Source of the DNA: an uncultured Oscillospiraceae bacterium
GTDB lineage: Bacteria > Bacillota > Clostridia > Oscillospirales > Ruminococcaceae
Assembly: GCA_958403605.1 (NCBI GenBank)
Contig: CATXYA010000168.1
Coordinates: forward strand, 1-5,150
DNA: 5,150 nt
Direction of reading: 5' to 3'
Of this stretch, positions 5,107 through 5,150 are shown in pieces. A program made the position numbers and the translations under genes. The notes under the pieces were generated by a model, which was given only the letters and a program-made list of their open reading frames with translations, did not search any database and was not told the DNA's origin. Every line of letters starts with the position of its first letter. Within the stretch, counting starts at the first letter, position 1.

Positions 5107-5150
5107 ATTACGTCAGTAACAAAAAATGCCGTAAATGCGAACTTGTGAGC
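5107..5150. other. Right-edge non-coding end
   Basis: An AT-leaning stretch after the terminator. I see no gene, ribosome binding site or convincing promoter in these 44 bases. Confidence 0.4.

Overview
The window is high-GC, compact DNA that looks chromosomal. It has five complete protein genes separated by short intergenic regions rich in hairpins. Gram-positive traits are strong GGAGG-type ribosome binding sites, sigma-A-like promoters with 17-bp spacing, intrinsic terminators and a DUF5662 protein. The double-hairpin intergenic repeat at the left edge resembles one I associate with gut Clostridia of the Oscillospiraceae (Faecalibacterium/Subdoligranulum type). The assignment to that group is an inference from style, not a proven placement.

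Layout, left to right. Positions 1-157 are non-coding and carry a run of hairpins, including the double-hairpin repeat. A DUF5662 gene (158-691, minus) and a DMT/EamA-family transporter gene (909-1817, plus) diverge from a shared control region at about 692-908. Their promoters stand back to back, and a perfect 16-bp palindrome fills the spacer of the minus-strand promoter. Both genes appear to use non-ATG starts (TTG and CTG), each chosen because a good ribosome binding site sits just before it. After a terminator that overlaps the transporter's stop codon comes a lone type IV pilin-like gene (1919-2779, plus). It converges on a C39-peptidase-like gene (2863-4122, minus), and one perfect 13-bp hairpin between them (2831-2860) can terminate both. 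The C39-like gene has a clear promoter at 4192-4220. It diverges from a ZIP-family metal transporter gene (4287-5021, plus), which is followed by three hairpins in a row, the last with a T-tract.

Every gene appears to be its own transcription unit, and I see no pathway linking the five. I do not find a convincing new multi-gene system. The best points for a second look are the C39-like protein, which seems to have lost its catalytic histidine and has a displaced cysteine; the palindrome inside a promoter; the orphan pilin with a compositionally different second half; and the triple-hairpin element at the right edge.
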